Positions 32,273 through 45,354 of a DNA stretch of 64,000 nucleotides are shown in pieces. The DNA is from Bromus sterilis (lineage: Eukaryota; Streptophyta; Magnoliopsida; Poales; Poaceae), in contig OX465598.1 in assembly GCA_950022295.1 (NCBI GenBank), forward strand, positions 97,378,001-97,442,000, written 5' to 3'. Under the pieces are notes generated by a model. The model saw only the letters and a program-made list of their open reading frames with translations, searched no databases and was not told the origin of the DNA. The first letter of the stretch is position 1; every line of letters begins with the position of its first letter. The position numbers were made by a program, and so were the translations under genes.

Positions 32273-35200
32273 TGTGACGCCCCCAAAATCAAGCCGTGTA
32301 CAGTAATCATACTCGCAAGGTACACGATCGAGATTAGGGACTCACGGTGAGATATCACAACACAACTCTACAAATAAAATAATACAAGCTGTTTAATACA
32401 AGCCAGGGGCCACGAGGGCTCGAAAACAACAGCTCGAGAGCACAAAGTCAGCGGAAACAATAGTATATGAGTACAGACACAAGGATACAAGGTTGCCTTA
32501 AGAAGGCTAGCACAAATAACAACAGATCGAAAAGGCGAGGCCTCCTGCCTGGGATCCACCGAACTACTCCTGGTCAACGGGGAACTCGACGTCGTAGTAG
32601 GCATCGGGGATCTTCACGTTGCGGTGGTCGACATCGGGGATCTCCTACTCCTGGACTCCAACGTCGACTGCAGCGGCCGATCAGGCAAAACATAAAGGGG
32701 GAAATAAAGCAAAGGTGAGTATCTAGTATACCCGCGAGTCTTACGTCCGCTACTAAGCATTATGCATTGTATCAACGGAAAGAAGAGGCTGTATATAGTG
32801 GACTGAAAGATAGAAATCCAGAGCAAGGGTAAGAAGCTAGGCCTATCGAAGACTAGCACCTTCCGACGATATCTTGCAGCAGGAGGTAAGAATCAGCCAA
32901 CAGTTATATAAAGCATAAAGTAACAATGCAACAGAAGTTGCTGCAGCATTGTATAATAATAAGTTGTAATAATTAAAAATGCCTCCGAGTTCACCTCCTC
33001 GACATCCCCGCGAGGAAGAAAACCCGGAACCATACAGTTTAATAATAATAGTTTCTAGTGGTAAGATCCAGCTTCAGCATAAAGCGTCCTGTTACCGTGG
33101 ACACGGATATTCGAATAGATTAATCTTCCCTGCAGGGGTGCACTTGTGTTACGCTACACGCACGGATCTCCAGGGTGGAGGGAACCTTGTTAGGGAATGC
33201 TCCACCGAGGCTATCCGACACTTCATAGCCCATATTTCAAACTCAACAGAGAGGCCATCCGCCGGTCTAAATCCTAAGTACGCCGGGCCTTGGACCCCAA
33301 GCCGAACGTACTCCTGCACGGTGCGTGGCTGGCCGGTGAAGTTGAAGCAAATCCAAATAAGACACCACCGCGCGAGAAAATAAGACAACACCACTTCCCG
33401 GCAATCAACCCGCAGTACTGCTGACGTCTGAAGAGTCCTCGGACGACACTACGAAGCAGAGGAGCCCATAACTCGTAATTCCCACGGGTAGGTAGTGCGT
33501 ACATGGCATATAGCCAACTCAAGACATTCACTGAACCATTTAGCATTTTAATTAACCTGCGTGACAACCGTTATCGTTGCCTCGACTTAACTGACCCGCG
33601 GACAACGACAGCAGCCAGGACCACCAGTACATCGGTGCCTGCCCCGTCGTCCCACCAAGTCACTGCGGTTACCAACAAGGTGAACCGTCTCCTTACCTTG
33701 TCTCGCGTGTGCTCCTGGAGGAGCTCGACTTTCGTGGTTTGGTAACTCTCGCGGCCAACGATCAGGGGCCAAGCATACCGGTACACTGGTCGTACCCTCC
33801 CTGTCGTCCCGTCGCAATAGCTCTCGCGGGCACCGTTGGGTCGCCCGACTTCTTACCTTTAAGGACACCAGTTGGTTCGAGTCCCTACCATTAAGTGAAA
33901 CTAGGAGGAATCACCCTCGATGGTACACTTGAGCTAGCTCGACTGAGACATCAGCGGAATGAACTAAAGAGGTAAACCTCATATCATCCTGGTGATGCTA
34001 CGCTACTGAGCCGACGAGAGTGAAATACGAGTCCATTCCACTCGTAAGCCAAACTCGAAGCGACTCGGCAGAGTCTCGCCATTGTAGGTTCCCTAGGGCG
34101 TCTGCATTGATCCGTACCTGTTGCAGTTGTAATATATGTTCCCGCGTTCACTCCCCTGAGTGATCACGACCCTCTATCTAATCCTAGCTAACAATGCGCA
34201 GGGCTCACTGCTGAATAATGCATAAGTAATAATAGGCAGCATAGGATTAAAGGAAGGTACATCAAGGGGCTACAGTGACAGGCTATGCAATTGAATAGGT
34301 AAGCAACGTAGCAGCAGCAGTAACAATGCCTAGTGCAAGAAATGTACGGAAAGATAGGCGATATCTGGGGAAGAGAATGGCTCTGCTTGCCTGGAAGCTT
34401 GGTAGTAGCGGTACGATCGTCGACGAAGTAGTCGTACTCGACGGTGTCATCAGCGGCAGCAACGGGGTCTACCGGAGAATAAGGGGGGGGGAGAAGAAAC
34501 ATTAAATACACAACAATAATAGCAATACAAATGTATGACACGGAAGATACAAAGCAACGGGGCTCTAACACATTGTTAGGTGATTGCTCGGAGCGGAAAT
34601 TCATCCGGGGATGAAATACCAGCTCCGGGTGATCACCGGACAGGGTGTCCGGAGGGGGAAAGATCAAGCAGGGGGTGCCGTGGACATCCGACACGCGTGT
34701 GGGTTGTGTATCCGGGTAAGTTGATCTATTCCGAACAACTTTCGTGTTCAAAATAAATTCATCCGGGTACTTTAACATTACCGGACAAATCATCGAACAA
34801 ACGGTCCGGAGGGGGGGGGGGGAAACGGTTCGACGTTTGGCATGTTAGAGGGGTGTGGTGGGAGTATGAGTAACGTATTCATAATCGTGGATCCGTTCTG
34901 AGTAACTTTCGTATACAAAAGTTTTTCATCCGGGCAACGTATATCGGTACCGGGAATTTTCGACAGACGCCCCGAAGGGGGGAAATGTCGATGTTCGGTA
35001 CGTTAGAGGGGGTGGTAAACATACGGATAGCGTATTCGTATTCGGTATATTTTTCTGATCAATTTCGATGTATAAAATATTTTCATCAGAGTTGCGGATT
35101 AAAAGATATTGAATTTTAAAGTTTTATACAATTTAAATGATTTTCTGAATTTATTTAATTGGTTATTAAATAGTATCCAAAACAGTAGGCTTGACCTAGT

Positions 35201-37300
35201 CAACTCACAAAGGGGACCCATTTGTCATACACATGGTGTGTTTGACTAGTCAATGACCAGTGGGTCCCACATGTCATAGGCTATTTATTTAGCAGATTCA
35301 TTTAATCTAAATTCTAATTAACGGTAGAGGACCTATTTGCAAAATCCAGAAACTTAGGAAGTTATCTGCGAACTCAAATCGTTTGATTCTACTAGCTCCT
35401 TATAGACTTTTGCATATTTGCCATTTTTCTACGAATTAATCGGTGCATCATTTGGAATTGGTCCAATGGAACAAATTGAAGCTGGTTAGACCAACTATTT
35501 GCACATATTAATTTTACAAATTTTAGAATTTGCTTTGATCTATTTTTGTTGCTGTCCAGAGGAGTACTTTGTAGTGTTAGCTATTTCCACAAGTGGCATT
35601 CTTCAGTTGCACTCAACAGCATGTAGCAATAGCACGGCTTCAGAAAATGAATTGGCAGCAGCAACACACGAGGCTGGCCACACGGCGACAGCGCGATGCA
35701 GTTGCAGCAGCAAGGAGAAGCAGGGGGCACGGCCTGGCTGTGCCACTCATGCACGTTGTGTACACACACATACCACGCGTGCACCACACAACCATGGCCG
35801 GCCATGGTCAACAACGAGCCGTGGCGGGAGCGACGAGGCCGACCAGCAGGGGTTAGAGGGCGCAGCGTGGCGCGGCTACGCACGAGCGGGCGCGCACGTG
35901 AAGGCACGGCCAAGCGCAGCAGCGGCGGCACAAGCAGAAAGGGAGCTCGAGCTCCGGCCATGGCGGCCGTCGACACGCAGGAGATAAACGGCAACGATTC
36001 AAGAGGGGGTTCGACGGGGGGTGCTCACGGCGGGTTGCAGGGGGTTGGCAGCGGGCTCGGGGATGGCTGTCCGTCCGGAATTTGAAGGAGCTCGTCGGCG
36101 GGCAGGAGGTTGAAGACGACGACGTAGCGCTCCGGGCTGTGGCTCCAGGCTCAATTCCTTCTGCTGGATGACGAAGTTGACGACGACGCGGCGCAAGGAC
36201 ACGAAGGGAAGGGCTGCAGTGGTGGTTGGCCGCGGCGGCGCACGGCGATGGCGACGGCTGACTTCGGGCAGATTTTCCTCCAGCAATGGAGAGGCAAGGA
36301 GGAGGGGGGAAAGGGTAGGTGAGATCCAGAAGGCGCGGGGGAGACTCTCCCTTATCCCCGGCGTCGACGGGAGGGGCAGGGGAGGCGGGGCCGGCCTGGC
36401 AGCGGCGCAGCGAGCCCTGCCGCCGTACGGGGCAGGTGGAGGGAGCAGTTGAGGAAGACAAGGGGAATAGGGGTGGGCTGGGCCAGGTGGGATTCGCCCA
36501 TGGCGAGATTTAGTGTTTTGCCAATTTTTCTTTTATGTTACCTTTCCAATTATGTTTACATTTTGTTTGACCATCTATTGAATTTTGCAACACATGAAAC
36601 AAACTCTAATATTATTGTTACAAGTTATAACAGTGCTACGAAAAGTTTGGTGGACATATAAAATCAATTGCATTTTTGTTTTATTTAAAAGGGGTCAAAT
36701 GCTACTGTTTTGCTATTGTTTTATTTATTTACAATATTAAAACATTTTGATAAATCCCCAATTCTTTTTTAATATGACCTATTGATTATTAGGCATTTTA
36801 CAAAATTGCTTTCACAATTTTTAGTTCATTTAAAATCCCACTTATTTATTTAATTTACCATGGCCATTTAATAATCCCTAAGCTTCTGGTTTTATTCCTT
36901 AATATTAATAAATAATTTTAAATAAAATAACCAGTGCCATAGTAACATGGCTTAATGATTGCTAGGCATCCCATTAATAGGTTTCATCATTGTGGTTTAT
37001 CTAAGATTTCCATTTTATTTTAATTTATAAAACAATTTGATAACCCCACAACATCGGGTTCATAATTATCATTGACTTGTGATTATCCAAAGGACTAAGA
37101 ATGGTTTGGTTTAGCCATGATCAAGTTGATTGACTGGCATCCACAATCCTTGGAGCAATTTTATAATTTGAAAATTTTATCAGGGTGAGAAACTGACAGA
37201 GCTATGATCAAGGGTGATCATGGCTTGATTAACAACAGTGATGATCATCAACAGTGGAATCACTGTAGTGATTACTATAACTGATTCTGAGGGTGTTACA
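32273..37300 (-). mobile_element. Solo LTR K, 5.0 kb
   Basis: A 5028-bp unit with tips TGTGACGCCCCC and GGGTGTTACA, flanked by the perfect 5-bp duplication GAGCT (32268-32272 and 37301-37305). Read on -, it starts TGTAACACCCTC, like the LTRs of H and F, has a GC-rich block (36480-35680), an AT-rich block (35560-35040), and the palindrome module near its 3' end (33150-33092). There is no internal region. LTRs near 5 kb occur in the Sukkula/large-LTR groups of Triticeae. No ORF is convincing. Confidence 0.92.
33092..33150 (-). promoter_or_regulatory. Stacked-palindrome module in LTR K
   Basis: CCCTGCAGGG and TATTCGAATA are both perfect palindromes here; the third block reads CCGTGGACACGG on +. 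Order and spacing match the modules in F, G, H and L. Confidence 0.55.
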
Positions 37301-37305
37301 GAGCT

Positions 37306-37961
37306 CTAGGTCTTCGTGAGCGAGCAAGTTAGATGCACCCCCACTAGTTCCATTGGAGAGCTTCTTAGCTCATATGTGCATCCGTTGCATGGCAATCCCT
37401 ACTCCTCACATCATATCTATCATTTGGAATCTCTTGCCTATGATTGTCCTCATTGATGTGAGCCTTTCTCATCCTTTTTGTCTTCCTCCTCCGTACTTCT
37501 CTCTTTGCCATCCTAAGTGTCAACTCTCGTTCTTACGCTCATCCATTGCATGAGTGCTCAAAATATCGAAAAGGAGTGTATCAAATTGACTTGTACCTGG
37601 CTAGTGGTCTAGGGACGAGTCAAGATAAGATTCCAAAGAGGACCAAGTGTTAAACTTTAGTAGATTGAGTTCTCAACAAAAATACTTTTTTCTCTCGTAT
37701 TCCCTATCCTCCTTTCTTGCACGCAAACACCATTTGGAGACATTCGAGTCACGGACAGCGAGAGCTCTTGCACCTTTTGTTCTTTTGTTACTTGGTTCAA
37801 TGCTAATATAGACTCTTGCATGTTATGACTTGAATTGAATCTCTAACCTTGATTGCTTTACTTTTCAAAGTTCTTTTATGGTTGCTAGCATGTCACCACA
37901 GAAATTATGCTTGTTATCATTTACCTACTCGAGGACGAGCAGGAATTAAGCTTGGGGATGT
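37306..37961 (+). mobile_element. Non-coding interior of E, right part, and polypurine tract
   Basis: Continues the interior after K and ends with AAGCTTGGGGATGT (37948-37961), the polypurine tract directly before the 3' LTR. 37744-37830 is nearly identical to 45355-45430, a piece of related interior in the chimeric segment. Confidence 0.8.
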
Positions 37962-39593
37962 TGATACGTCCAAAACGTATCGATAATTTCTGCTTGCTCC
38001 ATGCATGTTTTGTGTGGTATTGCTATGATCTAGATACACTTTCATACATTTTTGATCATATTTGGACTAACCTATTAACTCAGTGCACCCCAGTGCCAGT
38101 TCCTGTTTTCTGCTGTTTTTCTATTTTAGTTTTCCCCCATATAAAAAGTGCCAGAAAAATTCGGGAAAATTCAGATAAAAAATCAGCGTGACGGAAGCTT
38201 CGAGAAGAGCCCGGGAGGGGCCAGAGGGGAGCCAGGGGGGGCCCAGGCGGCCACCCGGTGCGGCCCCACCCCTAGCCGCGCCAGGGGGGTGCCTGGGGCC
38301 CCTGGTCCACCTCGGGCTGCCCCCCTTCGCCTATTTATCCCCCGTCACGGGAAAACTCCAGAAAGAGAACCCTATTCCGCGAACTCGCCTCTGTTCCGCC
38401 GCCGCCGCGCTTCGAAGATCGGGAGCACCAGAAGACCTCTTCCCGGCACCCTTACGGAGGGAGGATTGACCTCCGGGAGTCTCCTCTCCACCATGGATGC
38501 TCCCCGGATGTCTCGTGAGTAGTTTTCCTTGGACCATGGGTCCGTGATCAGTAGCTATGTGATGTTCTCCTCCCCTCTTTGATCTTCATTGTTTAGACCT
38601 CGTGAGCTGCCCTACATGATCGAGGCACCTTTGTAATATTTCTGCTATTGCTATGTTGAGTTTGATCGGATCTGATGGATTATGAGATTATGTTCAGATT
38701 GTGATAGAGTAATATATTTGGTTCTTATCTCTTGTATTTTTGTTCCTAAGTAATTCTTGCATGCTCTCCGTTGCTGTTTATTGCTTTGGCCAAGTAGTAG
38801 GTAGTGACTCCAAGAGGGAGCGTTGTGCTAGATTGTGGGTTCATGCCTCCCTGATGACATTCTTGAGTGACAGATACATGAGTCTAGGGGATGTGTTCTT
38901 GCCACAAGGGGAAAAACAACGGTGCTTGTAACCGCGGTTACAAGGATTTTTTACTTTACGCAAAGTTCTTTTTAATGCAGTTGTCTGTTGCTTCGGGTTT
39001 ACACTTTGGGTGAGGCTCGCAAATTAATACCATGGAGATGTTCTAGATAGATATCTCAAGGTGGATGATTAGTAGTAGATGCAGATGGATTTCTGTCTAC
39101 TTATTTTGGCGTACTGCCCGTGCTTTTGAACCTCTTCCTTTCTTTTGTGGCATAGTTAGCATTGCGCTGCGTTCATAATCCTGTCAATTGCCTTTCTGTA
39201 ATTTGTTTACCTCGCATAGCAATTTTTATCGTCTTTTGGGATAGAGACATCACTAGCAACATCACGTATCCCGATCCATATCCTCATTATTGTTTCCAAG
39301 CAATATTTACTTTTCTGCATTTACTTTCAAGTTGCTATCATTATCCCTTGCATTTTATCATTTGTGAACAACAAGACCGGAGAGATTGACAACCTTTCCG
39401 AACTGCGTTGGGAACAAAGTTATTTGTGTCTGTGTGCAGGTCCGCGTCAGTTGCGCCGCTGACAGCTACTTATCATCTCTGGAGTCCTACTGGAGACAAA
39501 CCTTGGTATCTCTACTTAGGGAAAACTCGCTGCTGTACTACATCACGCCTTCCACTTGGGGCCTACCAACGAAGGGCGAGAAGCCAATAAGCA
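37962..39593 (+). repeat. 3' LTR of E
   Basis: 1632 bp, same tips and internal order as 28089-29717, TATA-like box at 38330-38340. It is followed by the duplication AGATG (39594-39598). Confidence 0.93.
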
Positions 39594-39598
39594 AGATG

Positions 39599-39903
39599 CC
39601 GCCCGCGTCAAGTTCCTCCCCACGACCATCGTGCGCCATTACCAGAATTACGCCGCCGCCTCGCTTCTACCATCCTCGCCGTCACATCCACAACAACCAG
39701 GGTGAGCTCCTCTCCCGTTTGCCCCTCCCCGTGCCCAAAAACCTCGCCAGAAACCTCTTCCCCACCGGAGTAGAGCCACGACCTCTGCACTTGTCGATGC
39801 CGGCATCGCCCCCGTGCCCCTGGAGACCCCTTGATGGCTTCTTCGTATGCGGGAGCACGCGGGCACCAGTTTGGTAGCAGCCCCGTGCCTCCCGTGGCCA
39901 TTT
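39599..39903 (+). repeat. 5' LTR of H, second segment
   Basis: GC-rich LTR sequence between E and G. It ends in CATTT (39899-39903), the duplication of G. Joining the first segment directly to it gives continuous GC-rich LTR sequence comparable to 5830-6130 of F. Confidence 0.75.
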
Positions 39904-42900
39904 TGTCGGGACCCGGGGTTTGCGTATGTAATTCCAGTCACAACTCAACCATATGGAGAGCCGAGAGTCGTACCCACTTGTCTAAGCAGACAAGGCCAAG
40001 CACTGAACACTCTCGGAAATCATCGTACGTGAGGGGCATCCCATCCAGGCCGGATGATCAACTGAGATGGGTCCTAATCGTCCGCTCACAAGTCTAAATG
40101 CTTATGGGTGGTGAATCCCATACTCATAGACAAGTCGCCTCAACCATGTTATCGATTGAATCATAACCCTTACATAGACTTACTCCAGCCCGATCACTTA
40201 GTCGGGGTCTAGGGCGGGCTCGATCATACAACAAAGTGTGCACGTGACAGAGTCACGAGCGATCGCATCGCGATTCCCCAAGCTGCGCACATCTAAGGGC
40301 CACTTGGTGTATAAAAGACCGCCAGCCAGATCACAACTAAGGTCACGAATACCCATACTAAGACATGCATGTTATAATCATACACGCAGCACACATGTCT
40401 AGTATAAACAGATGGTAATCACAACATGAACTCTACAAACTCATAGTCTTTATAACTTCTGCTAAACAGAGAAGACATAGTAGTTGTATTACAAGCAGAG
40501 ATCACGTGTCTATGATCCAAAATTACATCAAGCATCAACGGCAGCAAATTATGTCTTAGTAAAGACAAGGTTAACAAATGGCTTAAGAAGCCTGAAAGAA
40601 AATACAACGACCCTCCAGAGGGCACAGGCTGCTGTCTGGAACTATACGACCTGGTCCACATCGAGATCGAGGTAGAGGCCACCATCAGGGTCAGTGGTCT
40701 CGTCTCTAAAACATAGAATAAGCAAACGTGAGTACAAAGACGTACTCAGCAAGACTTACATAGGAACTATACTACTCATGCACATGTATCAAGGCAAAGG
40801 GAGGTGGGGTTTTGTTGCAGAAGTGCCAACTTTGACTTGGCTAGTCCTGTACTACGAGTACCAGAAAGAAGTAAGGAGCGTACACGAGTCCAAGTAACAA
40901 GTCTCCAACCAAAAACACCACTATGGCTACTTCCTCGACTTCCCCACGAGAAAGCAAACCATAGCACTCACGCTTATCTTGGAAAGTTTTAAAGTACCCA
41001 TTGAAGTTGTCTATGATGAAGTAAAGGTCTCCAAGTAGTCCATAACCGCGGACACGGCTATTCGAATAGTTCATTAACCCTGCAGGGGTGTACTGCTACA
41101 CACACGCCTCATCAGTTACCGCCTGGGGATGGACCCTTCAAGTGAGTACCTGCGAGGATGCTGCCACGAAACTTCACTCACGACACCATCTCTAGTCCTA
41201 GGGAGTCGCCTATTTGAGTTGGGACCACGATCGGAATCCGACCGATTTTTCTGATGCGGAGTCAAACGTTGTGTGACCGCCATCAAGCTCAACTCGATCG
41301 TGATCACTTGATTCAACGTGCCCACAACCTACGCCAAACACTTACCTTGGTTCCACCTGCTTGAGATCGTTAAAGGGCGAACTACTTGCGACTCCTAGAT
41401 AGGTCCTGGGTGAGGTACTAGGCCGAGAGGGGCCAGTGAGCCCAATGTGTGGTCGTACTGTTAGTCTTGGATAACAACACAAGAACTCGGGCGTAAGGCA
41501 GTGTTCAACGAGACAACCCACTGTGTACTCCTACACAGCCTCTCATCGTTCACCTTTGTTTATGGTAGATTCACCAACACGTTACCACCATCATTCACAT
41601 GATCACTACCATACCGACTCACAACAAAGTAGCCTCATTATAAACTCTAAGCATGCAATAAGCTGTAACAGTTGAAGGGGCCACATGATATCAACCAACT
41701 CCTACATCTGCTAGGATTGTGGTTTGCTTACTACTGTGACAAAATGATAGGTCATGCAAAGGAATAGGTTCAACTAGCGATAGAACGTATCATGGTGACA
41801 TCCTAAACATGCATTTGCGAGAATGAGGGGGAACTGGGATTTTATCGACATGATCAAGGAGGGGGTGCTGCCTTGCTGACGATCACGAGGTACTGTACTC
41901 CTGACGTGAGGTTGAACTCGTCTCCGAAATCAACTCTACCGAGAAGATGCAATCACCGAAGCACTGAAAGTAATGCGCATTCAACATAGTACAATGCACA
42001 ATCAATATGAAAAACATAGCATGGCAAGGTACTGATGTGACCTAGGTTTAAATTGCAACATGTTAATTGAAGTTGATTTGAAAAGTAAATTCAAATTCAA
42101 ACTCCAAATGTTATTAAATTTAGGTCAACTTGCATTTGCTAAAGTTTGTTCATTGTAAACCATGTGATCATGTATGTGAAATGCTTCTGAAGTGTAGGTG
42201 ATCATATTAGCATTGCTTTGGTTGAAGTTGGAATGGCTTTAGTGATTTATTTAAATCATATCAAATGATCCATATAGCAAAATGCTACTGGTTCCTCAAT
42301 ATAAACAATTCAAACATGGATGAAAGTTTGATATTTGGATAGAGAATTTTATTCTGATCAATTTTCATATAAAAATCATTTCAATTGGAGTTACGGTTTA
42401 AAAGATATTAAATTTCAAAGTTTTGAATATTTTCTGGAATTTCTGATTTAAATTAAATCATTTTGGATTTACTGTGTCAGCACTGCATCATGCTGACATC
42501 AGTGGCGTTGACTGGTCCAGCTGACCAGTGGGGCCCGGTTGTCGGTGGTTGGGGGGAGTTAAATCCCGGTTTAAATTAAACCAGCTGGTTTAATTAGCCG
42601 CTAGGGCCCGCATGTCAGTGGCTTGGGGGGGGGGGTTAGCAGGGGGATTAGGCCCTAATGGCCGGCGGCTTGACTCCGGTGGCTTGGGCCACGGCGGCGC
42701 TCTGCCGGAGTTGAGCTCCCGGCCACGGGGAGGCTCGGGGGTGGCACCAAAACGCGGCTCGCGTCCTCGCGCGTCTGGTGGAGCACGAGGGGGACCTCGA
42801 GGAGGCCCCGGGCCACGGCGGCCGGACCTCTATCCACGGCGAGCTGGCGATGGAGAGCGCAGGGAGGAGCGCTGGGAGGGGAAAAATGGAAGGGAGCTCA

Positions 42901-43510
42901 CGGGGAACACGACGACAATGGCATGCAGGGCCCCGGCGAAGCAGGAGGTGGCACCGGCCATGGCATGCAGGGCACGAAGCTCTCTGCTTGCCTGGCCGGT
43001 GTAGAAGACGAAGATGCCCCTAGTGGGCTGGGCCAGGCCAGAAGGTGAGTGGGCTACCCAGGTAGGTGGGCTTTTTCCCTTTTTCTTTTGTTTTTCTTTT
43101 ATTTTTTTTGTTTAATTTGTTTGCCCTAAAAATAAATACTAGGGCATTTTATAAAAACCCCGAATTATTTTTATAAATCCTAGGTAACTTACTAATAGTC
43201 AACCCCAAGTTTTGGGAATTTTTGAAATTCAAATTATTTGAATTTCAATTCAAATAGGCAATTGATTTAATTTCCAAGCCACTATTTGGATTTTTTGAAA
43301 AATCTATGAGCATGGGATTAATCCCAAATCACTTTTAAAATGATCACACTCATTTTTAGGATTTTTCAACATATCCAAAAGAATTTTGGAAAAAGATTTA
43401 TTTTTGGCCTTTTATTTAAAATGCTTTAGGGCTTTTTCTTTTCCCCAATTCTTGTTCTTTTGCAAAAATGCAAGCTTAGAAAAACACAAACCTAAATTAG
43501 GGTTCTAACA
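39904..43510 (-). mobile_element. Solo LTR G, 3.6 kb, relative of F
   Basis: Tips TGTCGGGACCC (39904) and GGTTCTAACA (43510), flanked by CATTT (39899-39903 and 43511-43515). Its reverse complement matches F from end to end: the right tip corresponds to 5112, the left to 9060. It is about 340 bp shorter than F. It inserted inside the related but distinct LTR of H, in the opposite orientation, creating a local inverted repeat with the third H segment. Confidence 0.92.
41037..41094 (-). promoter_or_regulatory. Stacked-palindrome module in LTR G
   Basis: On + it reads CCGCGGACACGG, CTATTCGAATAG (12-bp perfect palindrome), CCCTGCAGGG (perfect). It lies 1.13 kb from the 3' tip, as in F. Confidence 0.55.
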
Positions 43511-43515
43511 CATTT

Positions 43516-45354
43516 GGTCACTCCGGCGGCCCCTCCGCCGTGCCGGAGGTCACCGGCGGCGACATGCCGACTTGGCAGGTGATTAGGGGATTAATCACCC
43601 CCTAATCCCCCAATAGTCGATGACAGGTGGGGCCCCAGCCCCCTAATCCCCTCTGTTTAATAAATTAAACGGGGATTAACCCTGGGCCACTGACAGACCT
43701 GGCCCACAGGTCAGAGCCCCCCTGACGTTAGTATGACGCAAGCATGACGCCATAAATGGTTTTTAGTTTAAAAAGAAAATGCAGAAAATGGCAGAAAAAC
43801 ATTTAAACTTTGAAAAATCATAGAGAATTCATATTAACTCCAAATTGGACAAATAATATATGAAAAATTATCAGAAAAATACAAGGATTCAGAATATGCT
43901 ATTTGTTTTCATGTTTGACCATTTTAAAATGGTGAACAGAGGCAAATGTGCATATGGCATTCTTTTGAATTCAAAATTGGAGTGAATCTGCAAATGACTT
44001 TGCAATGCACTTCTTTTAAATGGAATGCTCAACACATTGCAACAATGAACATCACATTACAACCTTGATCATGTGATTGTGCATCGTATTTATATTGATC
44101 CCCTTGATTGCAATGTTTGCTCGATAGAAGTGGAGCCAGAACCGGAGGCCACCCCCTTCGTTGAAGATACCGTGTATGACCCTCGTCAGCAAGGCAAGCA
44201 AACCCGATTGATCATGTCTATAAAATCCCACTTCCCTCTCAGTCTCGCTTATGCATTGATTAGGATGATCACCTTGTTATCGATTCTAACGCATAGCTGA
44301 CCCATATCCGATGCATGGCCTATCATCTTGTCACAGTAGTAAGCCAACCACAATCCTAGCTGACGTAGGAGTTTATTGATATCATGTGTCCCCTGCAACT
44401 GTTACTTCTTATTGCATGCTTAGAGTTTACAATGAGGATACTTTGATGTGAGTCGGGATGGTAGTGAACATGGTGTTGATGAAGGTGAAACTGTGTCGGT
44501 GAATCTACCCTAATACAAGGTGAACGATGAGAGGCTGTGTAGGAGTACACAGTGGGTTGTCTCGTTGAACACCGCCTTAAGCCCGAGTTCTTGTATGGTA
44601 ATCCGAGACAAAGAGTACAACCACACATTGGGGTCACTGACCCCTCTCGACCTATTAACTCACCCCGATCCAAGTCCAGGAGTCACACCTAGTTCGGGAT
44701 TTCCATTCGGCATATGCATAGAAATATAAAGGAAATGAAATATGGCATTCATGGTAGGGCTTGTAGCACATGGCTTGTCAAGCAGAGAACCAACCGTCGA
44801 GGTGGGCTTGTCAGTCGTGCCTACATGGTTTGAGTCATGACTGGAAACTCGGCCAGAATTCCAGTTGGGTTTGAAACTCAGATAGTTGACTTCTTGGACT
44901 AGAACGGTGCCGTGAGGTAATTTTCATGGTGAACATCCTCGCCGGCACCCCTTGAATGGTGACGATCACTTGGCGGTAACTGATGGTCATGTGTGTGTAC
45001 CGGTACACCCCTGCAGGGTTAACAAACTATTCGAATAGCCGCGTCCGCGGTCATGGACTACTTGGAAAGCTATGCTTGATTATTAGACAACTTCAACGGA
45101 TACTCTAAAACTTGCCAAGATAAGTGTGAGTGCTATGGTGTCCTTCCTCATGGGGAAGTCGAGGAAGTATCCATAGTGGTGTATTGGTTGGAGACTTGGT
45201 AGTGGACACGTGTACGCTTCTTACCTCAAGTCTGGTACTTATAGTATAGTACTATCCAAGTCAAAGCTGGCATTTTTGCATGTGGAAACCCCACCTCCCT
45301 TTACCTTGAAACTTGAGCATGAGTAGTATAGTTCTGATGTAAGTCTTGCTGAGT
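43516..45354 (+). repeat. 5' LTR of H, third segment (truncated)
   Basis: Continues the H LTR after G. It corresponds in order to 6290-8220 of F: GC-rich start, AT-rich block (43740-44060), then TCTATAAAATCCCACTTCCC at 44217 and the palindrome module (45003-45060). It ends inside GCTGAGT (45348-45354) and jumps to unrelated interior sequence, so about 0.8 kb of LTR end is missing. Confidence 0.8.
45003..45060 (+). promoter_or_regulatory. Stacked-palindrome module in H 5' LTR
   Basis: CCCTGCAGGG, CTATTCGAATAG and GCGTCCGCGG in the same order and spacing as in F, G, K and L. The first two are perfect palindromes. Confidence 0.55.

Larger units (their letters stand above)
28089..39593 (+). mobile_element. 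Non-autonomous Gypsy element E, complete with target duplication
   Basis: Two LTRs (28089-29717 and 37962-39593), tRNA-Asp primer site, one gag-protease-like ORF, long non-coding interior and a polypurine tract. The whole element is flanked by AGATG (28084-28088 and 39594-39598). After removing solo LTR K and its duplication (5033 bp) the element is about 6.47 kb. There is no reverse transcriptase, RNase H or integrase, so it must move with proteins supplied in trans. The LTRs look about 96-97% identical by eye, so it is younger than copy B. It sits in the 5' LTR of H. Confidence 0.92.

Noticed and set aside
35853..36461. 202-codon ORF on - in solo LTR K
   Set aside because: GC-rich block where several frames on both strands are open; low-complexity Arg/Pro/Ser composition and no conservation with the GC blocks of F, H or L.
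8210..40685. Second shared LTR ORF (8210-8545 and 40419-40685)
   Set aside because: The two frames start at different places and lie inside LTRs, without any domain. Treated as a by-product of LTR similarity.
7637..41325. A 69-codon ORF open in both solo LTRs F (7637-7846) and G (41116-41325), about 87% identical in protein
   Set aside because: Comparing the two DNA copies by eye, about ten changes alter amino acids and only about three are silent. That is not selection on a protein; the frame is open because the LTRs are similar.
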